DNA of 64,000 nt from Bradyrhizobium icense (lineage in GTDB: Bacteria; Pseudomonadota; Alphaproteobacteria; Rhizobiales; Xanthobacteraceae). This document shows, one piece after another, positions 1 to 9,407 of this stretch; within the stretch, counting starts at the first letter, position 1; each line of letters starts with the position of its first letter. The position numbers and the translations under genes are program-made. The notes beneath the pieces are model-generated. The model ran no database searches, was not told the origin of the DNA, and worked only from the letters and a program-made list of their open reading frames with translations. Location of the stretch: the NCBI RefSeq assembly GCF_001693385.1, contig NZ_CP016428.1, positions 2,170,001-2,234,000 of the forward strand. Reading direction: 5' to 3'.

Positions 1-1783
1 CGCTGGTCGGGCTCTTTGTGTTGTCCAGCGTGCTGTAGGTGGTCGTGCTGCCGGGGGCGGAGACCCAGGTCGGGCCGGCGGCCGCCGCCTGCCGGACGGC
101 CAGCGAAGGCGTCAGGCCCGAACCGTTCGGCGACAGCGTGATGTTCTGATTGTAGATTGCGTAGCGCCACTGCACGCCAATTTCCTCGGTGATCGGCGTA
201 CCGAGTTGCAGTCTCGCACCATAGGTGGTGCTGCCATAGGATTGGTAGCTACTCACGTCGGTTTGACGGCCGAAGAGTTCAATTCCGGCCGCGACTTTGG
301 TGCCGAGGAAATAGGGTTCGGATGCGGCCAGGTTGATCCCGCGCGCATATTGGCCGAGGGTAAAGGAAGCTTGGACATTTTTGCCCGTGCCGTAGAAATT
401 GCGCTCGCCCACTTTGACCTCGACGAGCGCGCCATCGACGGTCGAGTAGCCGCCGGCGATATTGAAATCGCCGGTCGCCTGGTCAACGGCCTCGACATCG
501 AGGATGACATGATCGGGCGCTGAACCAGGCCGGTTCGATATTTTCACCGTCTTGAAGTAGTTCAAATTCTTCAGGCGCCGTTCGGCCCGATCTATCAATG
601 TCTTGTTGTAGGGATCACCTTCGGCGATATCGAATTCGCGCCGGATCACGTAGTCGCGGGTGCGCGTGTTGCCGCGAATTTCGATCCGCTCGATATAGGC
701 TCGAGATCCCTGTTCGATCACGAAGGCGACGTCGATGCGTTGCGTGGCGGCATTGCGGGTGAGGCGAGGTGTCGCCTGGGCAAAAGGAAAGCCGAGCTTT
801 GCCATTTCGATCGCCAGAAGCTCGGTGGACTTGTCCACGGCATTGCCGTCGAACACCGCGCCTGGATGCGCGGTGGGAAGGGCACGAAGCTTGTCGCAAT
901 CCATGCCCGGAACGTTGCAGGCAACGATGACTTCCCGGAAGTGATAAAGCGGGCCTTCGTCGATTGCGAAGTTCAGCGTGAAGCCCTTTGCCGCCGGATC
1001 ATACTCGGCCTTCGCCGGTGACACGCTGACATCGGCATAGCCCTTGCTGCGGTAGTAAAGCCGTAGCTGTTCCTGGTCTTGCGCGACGCGGTCGGGATCG
1101 TAGACGTTGCCGCCGGTCAGAAAACTCAGCATATGGGTGGCGGAGGTCTTGATCACGGCGCTGAGCTGTCGCTTGCCGAAGGCCTTGTTACCCGTGAAAT
1201 CGATCTGCCGTATCGGAGTCTTTGCGCCCTCTGTTACGGCATAGATGAGGTCGACCCGGCCGTTGCCGCGGTCGATGATTTGCGGATCGACGCTGACCTC
1301 GGCGCGACCGACGCGCCGGTATGCCTCGATGATGCGGCCGACGTCGGACTGCACGGTGGCCCGTTGCAGCGCGCCGCGCGGCTTGGATTCGATGGCGGCG
1401 GCGAGGTCAGTGTCCTTGACCTTCTTGTTGCCTTCGAATGCGACGCGGTCGAGTACAGGCGCTTCGGACAGATGCACGACAAGCCGATCACCGGCGCGCT
1501 CGATGGAAACTTTGTCGAACAGGCCCGTTGCGATCAGTGCTTTCAGCGCAGCATCACGTGCGGCATCATCGAAATGCCCATCGGGCGAGGGGCGAAAATA
1601 GGAGCGGATAGTCTCGGCGTCGACGCGGCGGTTGCCCTCGACGATGATCGTATCCGGTGGGGGCGGCGCTGCTTCGGCGACGAACGGTGTTGCGAAAATT
1701 AAGCCGAGGGCGCCGGCAAGCCGGCAAATGGTCACCCCCGATCGGAACGATCGGCTGCGTTGCGTGATGCGTCGGATCTCCAC
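1..1783 (-). CDS. BamA-family outer-membrane protein (partial, runs off left edge)
   Basis: The reading frame is open from a GTG at 1783 to the window edge. After a basic N-terminus and a hydrophobic stretch ending near AEA, the mature part starts with IIVEGNRRVD and shows five POTRA-like units; the later ones begin VAFEGNKKV, IDFTGNKAF and IEIRGNTRT. The start of a 16-strand barrel follows (FNIAGGYSTVDGALVEVKVGERNF). BamA inserts beta-barrel proteins into the outer membrane, and five POTRA domains is the BamA number rather than the three of TamA. Housekeeping BamA normally lies next to rseP, lpxD and fabZ; here the neighbour is a divergent secreted protein, so this is probably a paralogue. 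A GTG at 1735 is an alternative start but would cut the signal peptide short. Confidence 0.85.
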   Translation of the reverse strand, partial: MEIRRITQRSRSFRSGVTICRLAGALGLIFATPFVAEAAPPPPDTIIVEGNRRVDAETIRSYFRPSPDGHFDDAARDAALKALIATGLFDKVSIERAGDRLVVHLSEAPVLDRVAFEGNKKVKDTDLAAAIESKPRGALQRATVQSDVGRIIEAYRRVGRAEVSVDPQIIDRGNGRVDLIYAVTEGAKTPIRQIDFTGNKAFGKRQLSAVIKTSATHMLSFLTGGNVYDPDRVAQDQEQLRLYYRSKGYADVSVSPAKAEYDPAAKGFTLNFAIDEGPLYHFREVIVACNVPGMDCDKLRALPTAHPGAVFDGNAVDKSTELLAIEMAKLGFPFAQATPRLTRNAATQRIDVAFVIEQGSRAYIERIEIRGNTRTRDYVIRREFDIAEGDPYNKTLIDRAERRLKNLNYFKTVKISNRPGSAPDHVILDVEAVDQATGDFNIAGGYSTVDGALVEVKVGERNFYGTGKNVQASFTLGQYARGINLAASEPYFLGTKVAAGIELFGRQTDVSSYQSYGSTTYGARLQLGTPITEEIGVQWRYAIYNQNITLSPNGSGLTPSLAVRQAAAAGPTWVSAPGSTTTYSTLDNTKSPTS

Positions 1784-2017
1784 GTCCCGCCGGACTCCCA
1801 GTTGATCGGCTGAGATCGAATTGCCCCTGCGGGGCGAAAAAATGTCTGGGATAAGGTGAGTTGCGGGCGAGTTTTTCGTGGCGTGCCGCAATTTTGACGT
1901 CTGCTGTTAATGCTGATTTTCTCAGAATTGTCGCAATGCACACTTCATGCTTCGCCATGGAGAGAGCTCGGACGCTCGCGCAGGAACCGCAGGCGTCGAC
2001 GCTCGCAGGAGCATCAC

Positions 2018-3070
2018 ATGCGATATGCCGCCTTCATTGCCGCCGCGCTGATGCTGGTCCAGCCGGCGCACGCAGAGAAGGCGCCGGAGGTCGATCCGCG
2101 CGCCTCGCTTGGGGTAGTCCAGCAATGGATCTATAACTATCGGGCCAAGCCGGACTATGCACGCGTCCCGGCAGCCGTGCGCGTGCTGTTTCACTCGCAG
2201 ACGTTCAAGGAGCCGGAGAACGCCGGAATTTATCTCGGCTTTATCGCCGGTGCGATTGGCTCCAACCCGGCCAAGGCCGAGCAACTCATTGCCAATTTCT
2301 TTCCCATCCGCCCGGAAGACGAATGGGTGATCGTCCGCTCCATCGCCTATTCGGGGCTGCCGGATTGGAGAAATGTCCTGCGCCGGGTCGCACCACGAAT
2401 GCCGGGCCGGCGGGTTATGATCGACAGTTATCTCGCAGGCAAGCTACCGACCTTGACCGAAATCCCGCTGGAAGAAGTAAAGCCCGGCATGATGGACAAG
2501 TTGCGCGGCGCCCTCACGAAGAATCCGTTCGCCAAGGACGAGCGGAAGCTGAACACGACGCTCACGTTGGCGAGCAACCAGGATTTGCTGGATACGCTGT
2601 GGGGCTACTATTTTGCGACCGGCTCGCATGCTCCGATCCAGCGCATTATCCAGATGCTGCCATGGAGCAAGAGCCGCGACACGATCGACAAGCTGACGGT
2701 CGGAAGCATGGCGCGCTATACGCTGGCAAGCTACGCGATCCGCGATGCCAGCTTGCGCGAATATCTCCGCAGCGAACTTGCCCGACAACCGGCGGCGGTC
2801 AAGGCGCCGCTCGCCGAAGTGGTCGAGGCGGCGGACACAGTGCAGATCGCAGCTCTGCGCAAGGATGCGCTGGCCGCCGTGGATGAACTCAAGACCAAGG
2901 GCTCCGATAGCCGCCGCGACCTCAGTTTCTGGGGCCAGGTCGGCGTCGGCGCGGTTGCGCTCGGTTGCGTCTCTGCGGCCGCGCTGGGGCAAGTCGCAGT
3001 CGGCATTCCCTGCGTGATCGGAGGCTCGGCCTCGCAGGGATTGCTGTCGTTCTGGGAAAAGCAGCAGTAA
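2018..3070 (+). CDS. Secreted/membrane-anchored protein of unknown function (350 aa)
   Basis: The start is the ATG after CAGGAG; an upstream extension of 36 codons is arginine-rich and looks non-coding. Residues 1-19 form a signal peptide (MRYAAFIAAALMLVQPAHA). The middle is helical and charged, without a motif I recognise. The C-terminus (about residues 310-345) is a hydrophobic Gly/Ala/Val stretch with two cysteines that may be a membrane hairpin. The gene is transcribed divergently from the BamA-like gene and shares its 234-bp upstream region, so co-regulation or an envelope role is possible. I cannot assign a function. Confidence 0.75.
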   Translation: MRYAAFIAAALMLVQPAHAEKAPEVDPRASLGVVQQWIYNYRAKPDYARVPAAVRVLFHSQTFKEPENAGIYLGFIAGAIGSNPAKAEQLIANFFPIRPEDEWVIVRSIAYSGLPDWRNVLRRVAPRMPGRRVMIDSYLAGKLPTLTEIPLEEVKPGMMDKLRGALTKNPFAKDERKLNTTLTLASNQDLLDTLWGYYFATGSHAPIQRIIQMLPWSKSRDTIDKLTVGSMARYTLASYAIRDASLREYLRSELARQPAAVKAPLAEVVEAADTVQIAALRKDALAAVDELKTKGSDSRRDLSFWGQVGVGAVALGCVSAAALGQVAVGIPCVIGGSASQGLLSFWEKQQ

Positions 3071-3090
3071 TCAGGGCCGGTCACAGAAGT

Positions 3091-4656
3091 TCATTCCAAC
3101 CCGGCGCGGCGAAAGCCTTCGAGGTAGTGCTCGCGATCGGCGTCGAGCTTCCAGGGTAGCTGCGTCGCGATCCAGGCAAGCGAAATATTGGGTTGGATCC
3201 GGCGCAGTTCCTGAAGCGCGGTCCGGGCGAGTTCGATCTGGCCGTTCATGCCGGCCGCGACCGTCAGCACGCGATAGGCGCCGGTGAGGTCGCCGCGCTG
3301 ACGGGTCGCTTCACGCGCCAGAGCAATCGCTTCCTGATAGTTCCTTCCGACGAACTGGGCGTAGGCGGCAACGCCGTAATAGATCGCAGAAGAGGGGTCG
3401 CGAGGGCTCTGCCGGATCGCGCGTTGCGTCGCCGCATAAGCCTCCATCCATCGCCCGGTATAGGATAGTGCCAGCGCATAATAGCCCTGCGCCAGGGAGA
3501 AATTCGGATTGAGCTGGAGCGCCAGTTCGAACTCGGCCAACGAATGGTCGAGCCGGCGCGTGGAGAAATACACGCTACCGAGGGCCGTATGGGCCCAGGC
3601 ATCCTCGCTGTCGGCGGCAATCGCCGCCAATGCTGCTTGCTCGGCGACGGGTGCTGCGGCTGCAAGATCCGTCCAGCCCAGATGCACACCGAACATGTGG
3701 TTGGTGGCGAACAGGGCCAATGCCTGGCCGTAGTTCGGATCGATCGCAATGGCGCGTTCCAGCAGGGCCTGCGCGGCGAGGCCGTCGGGACGCGTCACCC
3801 GCCAGTGATGCGACAATGCTCGCATCACCAGGTCCCACGCGTCCACGCTATTGGGTGGCTTGCGCCGGCTGCGAAAATTCTCTGCAGCATAAATCTGGGG
3901 CTCGATCGCGGCGACGATGGCGTCGGTGATCTCGTCCTGCACGGCGAATACGTCGGTCAGGTCCCGGTCGTAATGCTCCGCCCAGATGTGGCTGCCGGTT
4001 GTAGTGTCGTTGAGTTGCGCGGTGATGCGCACGCGATCGCCGCTTCTCCTCACGCTGCCTTCCAGCACGTAGCGCACGCCGAGCTCGGCCGCGACCTGCC
4101 TCATGTGGACTGGCTTGCCCTTGTAGGTGAACGACGAGTTGCGGGCTATCACGAAAAACCAGCGCAGTTTCGACAGAGCGGTGATGATGTCTTCGCTGAT
4201 CCCGTCGGAGAAATACTCCTGCTCCCGGTCGCCGCTCATATTGTCGAACGGCAGTACGGCTATCGCCGGCCGGTCGGGCAGCACGAGCCCCGCACGCGGC
4301 TGTTCTGCTTCAGTTGACGATGTGGCCTGCGCGTCGCACGACCCATTCACGTCGCCGACGAAGCGAAGCCCCTTGCGCGGAATGGTGCGGATGAGTCTCT
4401 GTTCCTTGCCGTTGTCGCCGATCGCGTTTCGGGCGGCGTTAACCCGGCTGTCCAGCGTCGAGTCCGAGACGATCCGTCCGCCCCACACCAGCGCAATGAG
4501 ATCGTCCCGGGTGACGACGCGATCACGGTGCTTCAATAGGTGAACGAGCAAGTCGAATACTTGCGGCTGCATCGCCACCAGTTCGCTGCCGCGGCGCAGC
4601 TCGCGACGATCGGTGTCCAGGATGTGATTATCGAAGTTGAATCTCACTTGTCCCAT
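3091..4656 (-). CDS. Winged-helix / TolB-like / TPR transcriptional regulator
   Basis: A 521-aa one-piece regulator. Residues 1 to about 100 form an OmpR/CadC-type winged helix (LRRGSELVAMQPQVFDLLVHL, then IRTIPRKGLRFVGDV). Residues about 130-260 carry the adenylate-cyclase/TolB-N-like segment typical of this family (IAVLPFDNMSGDREQEYFSDG, ARNSSFTYKG, YVLEGSVRRSGDRVRITAQL, EHYDRDLTDVFAVQDEI). The remainder is TPR-like helices around ALGSVYFSTRRLDHSLAEFE. Such proteins are common in Bradyrhizobium and bind DNA directly; the ligand is unknown. The ATG at 4656 is preferred over a TTG five codons earlier. Its 3' end converges on the secreted-protein gene with a 20-bp gap. Confidence 0.85.
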   Translation of the reverse strand: MGQVRFNFDNHILDTDRRELRRGSELVAMQPQVFDLLVHLLKHRDRVVTRDDLIALVWGGRIVSDSTLDSRVNAARNAIGDNGKEQRLIRTIPRKGLRFVGDVNGSCDAQATSSTEAEQPRAGLVLPDRPAIAVLPFDNMSGDREQEYFSDGISEDIITALSKLRWFFVIARNSSFTYKGKPVHMRQVAAELGVRYVLEGSVRRSGDRVRITAQLNDTTTGSHIWAEHYDRDLTDVFAVQDEITDAIVAAIEPQIYAAENFRSRRKPPNSVDAWDLVMRALSHHWRVTRPDGLAAQALLERAIAIDPNYGQALALFATNHMFGVHLGWTDLAAAAPVAEQAALAAIAADSEDAWAHTALGSVYFSTRRLDHSLAEFELALQLNPNFSLAQGYYALALSYTGRWMEAYAATQRAIRQSPRDPSSAIYYGVAAYAQFVGRNYQEAIALAREATRQRGDLTGAYRVLTVAAGMNGQIELARTALQELRRIQPNISLAWIATQLPWKLDADREHYLEGFRRAGLE

Positions 4657-4791
4657 CGCATCCGTTCTCAAGAGACAATCAAGTCCGTCTCATGAAGAGG
4701 TCAAGCGTCAGGCAAAGACCTGTCGCCGCTTGCCGTGCATCCTGCCAAAACCGGGGGTTCCAATTCCATTGTCCGGAGTGGAGCCAACTTC

Positions 4792-5562
4792 ATGACGGAA
4801 ACTCAAACCCTCGGCCCGGCGATGCCTGGCAATCGAATACCAAGATTCACTGCATTTCTGTTCGGAGGTGTGGCCTATCTCACATTTCCGTTCACGATTC
4901 TGTACGCGACGGATTCGTCTCGGGCCTCGCGGTGCCGAAGGCGATCGATACCGGGGCGAAATCGGGGACTTTCAAGGCACTTGTCGTCAATCTCGGGCTG
5001 ATGTTGTTATTTGCCATTCAACATAGCGTTATGGCGCGCAAATCGTTCAAACACTGGTTGACGCAGTTTATTCCGAGGTCTGTCGAACGCAGCACTACGT
5101 ACTGTGTGCAAGCCTGACGCTTCTGTTGCTGTTCTGGCAATGGCGTCCGATGCCGGCAGTCATCTGGAATGTCCAAGAACCCGAAATTGCCATGGTGATC
5201 GCGACGCTGTCATTCGTCGGTTGGGTCATCGTGTTCACGAGCACCTTCCTGATCAATCATTTCGAGTTGTTCGGATTGCATAAGGTCGCCAACAATCTCG
5301 TAGGCCGCGAGATGCCGGCACCAGTCTTCCAGACGCCGTTCTTCTACCGCTTTCCGGCACCCGATCTATCTCGGCTTCATCATCGCCTTCTGGGCGGCCC
5401 CGACAACAAATGCCGGCATCTGCTGTTTGCGGCGGTGACGACGGCTTACATCTTGTCGGCATTATGCCGGAGGAGCGCGATCTTGTCGCCGTGTTCGGCG
5501 TGGAGTATCTCCGATAACGGGAGCGGGTTTCGATGTTGTTCCCCTGGCGCAGGTCTAGCTGA
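4792..5562 (+). pseudogene. mddA: Decayed methanethiol S-methyltransferase (MddA/NnrU-like membrane methyltransferase)
   Basis: Pieces of one membrane methyltransferase are found in order but in different frames. They are TLGPAMPGNRIPRFTAF with TILYA, then GFVSGLAVPKAIDTGAKS and IQHSVMARKSFKHW, then LLLLFWQWRPMPAVIW and INHFELFGLHKV, then RHPIYLGFIIAFWA, then LLFAAVTTAYIL, then GIMPEERDLVAVFG, ending near RVSMLFPW. Switches fall near 4908, 5093, 5352, about 5410 and about 5455. MddA methylates methanethiol to dimethyl sulfide; the isoprenylcysteine methyltransferase superfamily shares the RHP(I/M)Y motif seen here. Five frame changes in 770 bp point to real decay rather than a single sequencing error. 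Confidence 0.75.
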
Positions 5563-5595
5563 CCACTTCTCCATTGTCTGCAAGGAGGCGGAAGA

Positions 5596-6021
5596 ATGAT
5601 GAAGCATACTGGAAGCTGCTTTTGCGGTGCGGTCGAGGTCCAGGTCACGGGCGCACCGGAAGGAATGGGTTATTGCCATTGCCGTTCCTGCCGCTCATGG
5701 TCCGGCGGACCGGTGAACGCGTTCAGCCTGTGGAAGCCGGAAGCGGTACGGATCACGGCGGGGGCGCAACACGTTGCGACGTTCGAGAAGACGCCGATGA
5801 GCCAGCGCCAGTATTGTGCAGAGTGCGGCGGTCACCTGATGACCAATCATCCGACGATCGGGCTGGTCGATGTCTTCGCCGCAACTCTTCCGACGTTGCC
5901 GTTCACGCCGGGGGTGCACGTCAACTACGCCGAGACCGTGCTGCCGATGCGGGATGGACTGCCCAAACTGAAGGACTTTCCCGCCGAGCTTGGCGGCTCC
6001 GGTGAAGTGATCTCCGAGTAG
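5596..6021 (+). CDS. GFA / CENP-V-type zinc-binding protein
   Basis: A 141-aa protein of the glutathione-dependent formaldehyde-activating (GFA) fold. All seven family cysteines are visible: C8-x-C10, C27-x-C29-x2-C32 and C74-x2-C77. These bind one structural and one catalytic zinc. A strong AAGGAGG lies just upstream of the ATG at 5596; the next ATG at 5599 is equally possible. Most family members other than Gfa itself have no proven substrate, so formaldehyde metabolism should not be assumed. The gene is followed by two hairpins, the second with a T-run. Confidence 0.85.
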   Translation: MMKHTGSCFCGAVEVQVTGAPEGMGYCHCRSCRSWSGGPVNAFSLWKPEAVRITAGAQHVATFEKTPMSQRQYCAECGGHLMTNHPTIGLVDVFAATLPTLPFTPGVHVNYAETVLPMRDGLPKLKDFPAELGGSGEVISE

Positions 6022-6049
6022 AAAGAGGGAGCTTCCGCAGAAATAACGA

Positions 6050-6133
6050 TGCGGCGAACGCTATTCGCCGCACCTCTCATCGATAAGACCCCGCCCGTCC
6101 GGATGCAAACCAGGGGCGGGCGGCGGTCTTTTT
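6050..6133 (+). terminator. Tandem hairpins, second one a Rho-independent terminator
   Basis: The first hairpin is TGCGGCGAA / TTCGCCGCA (9 bp, 5-nt loop, 6050-6072). The second pairs AGACC-CCGCCCG (from 6086) with CGGGCGGCGGTCT, with a single bulged base, and ends in five T residues at 6129-6133. It lies 65 bp after the GFA stop codon and would end that transcript. The remaining bases up to the next gene at 6309 show no other feature. Confidence 0.7.
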
Positions 6134-6308
6134 GGGGTACCTACGCAATCAGGCAACGCCGCACGCCTGTCGCGCTGAGAGCTATGTCAGCGGAAGGTCC
6201 CGCCCTGCAAAATCGGAGTTTGGTGTTGTCCGTCTGGTTCCGGTAAGAAAGTCTTGAATGGCTGTCGCGGCGAAGTCTTCGTTTCGCCAGGCAGAATAAC
6301 AAGAGGAA

Positions 6309-7580
6309 ATGCCGGAAATGACTGCCAGACCGCAATTGCCGGAGCGAACGCCGCGCGCGAACGGCGAACCGACCGCACTAGATGGTCTGCTGGTCGTTGA
6401 CTTCACCAGAGTCGTTGCCGGTCCGGCCTGCACGCAAACGCTGGCCGATTTCGGCGCCGAAGTGATCAAGATCGAAAACCCAGACGGCGGCGACGATACC
6501 CGCCACTATGAACACGCGGAAATCGGTGGCGAGAGCGCAGCCTTCCTCAGCCTCAATCGCAACAAGCGCAGTATCACGCTCGATTTCAACAATGCTGCGG
6601 CGCTCGAAGTCGCTCGGGAACTGATCGCGAAAGCGGATGTCGTGGTGGAGAATTTCTCCGGCGGCGTGATGAAGAAGTTCGGTCTCGACTATGCTTCCGT
6701 CGCGCCGACTAATCCGCGGCTGATCTATTGCTCGATCTCGGCCTATGGCCGCAAGGGTGAGTTCGCGTTGCGTCCGGGCTTCGATCCTATCACGCAGGCC
6801 GAAAGCGGCTTCATGTCGCTGAACGGCTTTCCGGATGGGGAGCCGGTGCGGACTGGTCCGCCGATCGTCGATATGGCGACGGGCATGTCGGCATGCAACG
6901 CAATCCTGCTGGCGCTGATCGCCCGTGACCGGATCGGGCGCGGCCAGCAGGTCGAGGTCGCGCTGATCGATACCGCCGTGTCGATGACCGGTTTCTACGG
7001 CATGGCCTATCTGATTAGCGGCGCGAATCCGGGCCGCTTCGGGAATTCGCCGAACGGCTCGCCCACCGTCGGCGTCTATCAGGCATCCGACGGACCGCTT
7101 TACATGGCCTGTGCCAACGATCGCTTGTACCGCCGGCTGGTGGTCGACGTGCTCGATCGGGCGGACCTCGTCACCGATCCCCGGTTCGCGCATCGGAAAA
7201 ACCGAACCGTTAACAGGGAAGAGTTGCGTGCCATCATCGCGAGCGTCTTTGCCAGTGACAGCCTTGAGAACTGGATGGCAAAGATGAAGAGGGCCAACAT
7301 ACCGGTCGGCTATCTACGCACCGTAGAGGAAGGCTTCAACGCGCCGGAAGTGCGCGACCGCTATCGCCTCAGCCGGATTCCTCATCCGACGGCTGGCGCC
7401 GTCCCAAACATTGAAACGCCGTTGCAAATGAGCTTGACACCAACCGTCGATCCCGTGGCGGCGCCGCTGCTTGGCCAGCATACAAGAGACGTGCTTCGAA
7501 AGACCCTGGGCTATGATGAGCGACGTATCGCGGCGCTGGCCGAGGCGGGAGCTTTCGGGAAAACGGGAAATACGGCCTGA
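6309..7580 (+). CDS. CaiB/BaiF family CoA-transferase
   Basis: A 423-aa class III CoA-transferase. The N-terminus reads LLVVDFTRVVAGPACTQTLAD and GAEVIKIENPDGGD, followed by LNRNKRSITLD and then PPIVDMATG, whose Asp188 matches the catalytic aspartate that forms the acyl anhydride. The C-terminal part (IPVGYLRTVEE...LGQHTRDVL) is also typical. The family moves CoA between carboxylic acids such as formate/oxalate, succinate, carnitine or aryl succinates. AAGAGGAA precedes the ATG; a second ATG three codons on is possible. The gene is alone between the terminator and the hydroxy-acid dehydrogenase gene, so the acid it activates cannot be deduced. Confidence 0.88.
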   Translation: MPEMTARPQLPERTPRANGEPTALDGLLVVDFTRVVAGPACTQTLADFGAEVIKIENPDGGDDTRHYEHAEIGGESAAFLSLNRNKRSITLDFNNAAALEVARELIAKADVVVENFSGGVMKKFGLDYASVAPTNPRLIYCSISAYGRKGEFALRPGFDPITQAESGFMSLNGFPDGEPVRTGPPIVDMATGMSACNAILLALIARDRIGRGQQVEVALIDTAVSMTGFYGMAYLISGANPGRFGNSPNGSPTVGVYQASDGPLYMACANDRLYRRLVVDVLDRADLVTDPRFAHRKNRTVNREELRAIIASVFASDSLENWMAKMKRANIPVGYLRTVEEGFNAPEVRDRYRLSRIPHPTAGAVPNIETPLQMSLTPTVDPVAAPLLGQHTRDVLRKTLGYDERRIAALAEAGAFGKTGNTA

Positions 7581-7723
7581 ACGGTGTCGATCTTCGCTCT
7601 ATGCCGGTGCATCTCTCAAGCGAATGACATCCCTGCGTTTTGCATCGCGGCTAACCCATTCAAAGCGGTAGATTTTTCCGTTCTACTGCGGCTAATGTGC
7701 CGCCAAAGCGGGAGAGAAACACC

Positions 7724-8857
7724 ATGAACGACGGGACCCCCATGCGGCCGGCGCGGAATGTCGAGCTCGGCGCCAGCGGCGAAGAATTCCAGAATCTGCA
7801 CGAATTCATCCGGAAAGCCCGCGCCCGACTCAACCAGAACGCTTGGGACTATATCGTCGGGGCCTCCGAGACGGAGACCACCATGCGTCGCAACCGCATG
7901 GCGCTCGACGAGATTGCATTTCGGCCGCGGGTACTGCGCAATGTGGTCGACGTCGACGCATCGACCGAGGTATTCGGCCGCCGCCTGCGTTTGCCAGTCA
8001 TGATCGCGCCGGTCGGCGCGCTCGAGATTTTCGATCCCGATTCAGGCGCTGCCGTCGCGCGCGGAGCAGGGCAGTTCGGTGCCGCTCACATGTTGAGTTC
8101 GGTGTCCGAACCGGGGCTGGAAGCGACGGCCAAAGCTGCACCCGGCGCATTGCGTATCTATCAGCTCTATGTCCGCGGCGACGACGCCTTTGTCGAAGAC
8201 GTTGTCAACCGCTCTATCGAGAATGGTTATGCCGCGTTTTGCCTGACGGTCGATACCGCGCACTACAGCCGGCGCGAGCGCGACATTGCCAAGCGGTATG
8301 TCCGCGAAAGCCGCATCCGGGCCACAGGCGGCGACTTCCAGAAAGGGCTGGAATGGCGCACGGTGAAACTGATCAAGGATAAGTATAAAATTCCGCTGGT
8401 GATCAAGGGCATCGCCACCGCGGAAGACGCGGCCATCGCGCTCGATCATGGCGTGGACTGGATCTATGTGTCGAACCATGGCGGCCGTCAGCTCGACCAC
8501 GGACGCGGTGCGATGCACGTCTTGCCGGAAATCGTCGACGCGGTTGCCGGTCGCGCCAGGATCATGGTCGACGGCTCGTTCTGCCGCGGTACCGACATCG
8601 TAAAGGCGATTGCCTCCGGCGCCGATCTGGTCGGCATCGGCCGTCTGCAATGCTGGGCACTCGCGGCCGCAGGCGAGGCCGGCATCGTGCGGATGCTTGA
8701 ATTGCTGGAAGACGAAGTGATCCGTTGTCTCGGGCTACTCGGCGTCACCCGCTTTGCCGAGCTCGACAAGTCTTACCTCCATTCGGCGACAGCGACGAAT
8801 CTGCCGAGCGTATTCAGCGCTTTTCCGTTGCTGGACATCGAGCCCTATCGCTATTGA
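7724..8857 (+). CDS. FMN-dependent alpha-hydroxy-acid dehydrogenase/oxidase
   Basis: A 377-aa TIM-barrel flavoenzyme related to lactate oxidase, mandelate dehydrogenase and glycolate oxidase. Visible signatures are RNRMALDEIAFRPRVLRNV, PVMIAPVGAL, Lys228 in VIKGI, and SNHGGRQLD with the catalytic base His252 and Arg255. The FMN-phosphate region VDGSFCRGTDIVKA departs slightly from the usual DGG-x-R pattern. The ATG at 7724 follows GGGAGAGA; a GTG nine codons upstream lacks support. There is no signal peptide or membrane segment, so it is cytoplasmic. It lies 143 bp behind the CoA-transferase gene and might act on the same hydroxy-acid pathway, but that is only a guess. Confidence 0.85.
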   Translation: MNDGTPMRPARNVELGASGEEFQNLHEFIRKARARLNQNAWDYIVGASETETTMRRNRMALDEIAFRPRVLRNVVDVDASTEVFGRRLRLPVMIAPVGALEIFDPDSGAAVARGAGQFGAAHMLSSVSEPGLEATAKAAPGALRIYQLYVRGDDAFVEDVVNRSIENGYAAFCLTVDTAHYSRRERDIAKRYVRESRIRATGGDFQKGLEWRTVKLIKDKYKIPLVIKGIATAEDAAIALDHGVDWIYVSNHGGRQLDHGRGAMHVLPEIVDAVAGRARIMVDGSFCRGTDIVKAIASGADLVGIGRLQCWALAAAGEAGIVRMLELLEDEVIRCLGLLGVTRFAELDKSYLHSATATNLPSVFSAFPLLDIEPYRY

Positions 8858-9014
8858 GAAGAGCAGCCGCGCCGGCCTTTCGGGACTGAACGAGGGCCGT
8901 CATTTCCGGAGTTGATCGCTCGTCAGGGAACTTGGCGGGCATTTCCGCATTATCGGGTGCCGCGAATGGCGGGAAACACGAGTCTGATCTCCATGGTCCA
9001 ATGGTTGGAAGCGA

Positions 9015-9221
9015 ATGGCAGAAAATCCTTTCGCTGAATTCGGCCTCGAGAAGGCTATCGGTCTTCGCTGGACGTTGCGGGACATTCAGGCTCGCCGGCT
9101 GAAACTGACGCCGGTCAGCGACGAAGACTTGAGAACATTGACAGATCTCGGCCTGGTCGAAGTGCGCGACGAAGGGATCGTCCTGACGCAGGCTGGAAGC
9201 GCCGTGCTGAACGGGTCGTAA
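9015..9221 (+). CDS. Small hypothetical protein (68 aa)
   Basis: A short charged protein (MAENPFAEFGLEKAIGLRWTL...) with a C-terminal LTDLGLVEVRDEGIVLTQAG stretch that resembles the wing of a winged-helix domain. Codon use fits the neighbours. The gene abuts, stop to stop, the convergent zinc-ribbon-like gene. No function can be given. Confidence 0.55.
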   Translation: MAENPFAEFGLEKAIGLRWTLRDIQARRLKLTPVSDEDLRTLTDLGLVEVRDEGIVLTQAGSAVLNGS

Positions 9222-9407
9222 TCAGCGCGCCTTCAGGAAGCTCTCGCCGGAGTCGCAAGGCGTGCAGCGGTAGGTCAGCACGTCGTAATTCTGATCGCGC
9301 GGCTCGATCGTGGCCAACCGCATCTGTGCGCCGCATTTCATGCACGGCATTTCTATGCTGGTTTGAAAGCGCGTGCAGGTTGGCGTCGGTCGAATTGTTT
9401 GCAGCAT
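9222..9407 (-). CDS. Small CxxC zinc-ribbon-like protein (61 aa)
   Basis: The protein has two CxxC pairs (PCMKCGAQM and RCTPCDSGE) about 25 residues apart, which suggests a single zinc ribbon. The ATG at 9407 follows GGAGATAAG; 38 codons of in-frame extension upstream look non-coding. Compact proteins of this kind are common hypotheticals in Bradyrhizobium. Its partner is unknown. Confidence 0.6.
   Translation of the reverse strand: MLQTIRPTPTCTRFQTSIEMPCMKCGAQMRLATIEPRDQNYDVLTYRCTPCDSGESFLKAR

Noticed and set aside
1079..1702. Plus-strand 207-aa frame
   Set aside because: It is a shadow of the BamA-like gene on the other strand, which has clear POTRA domains.
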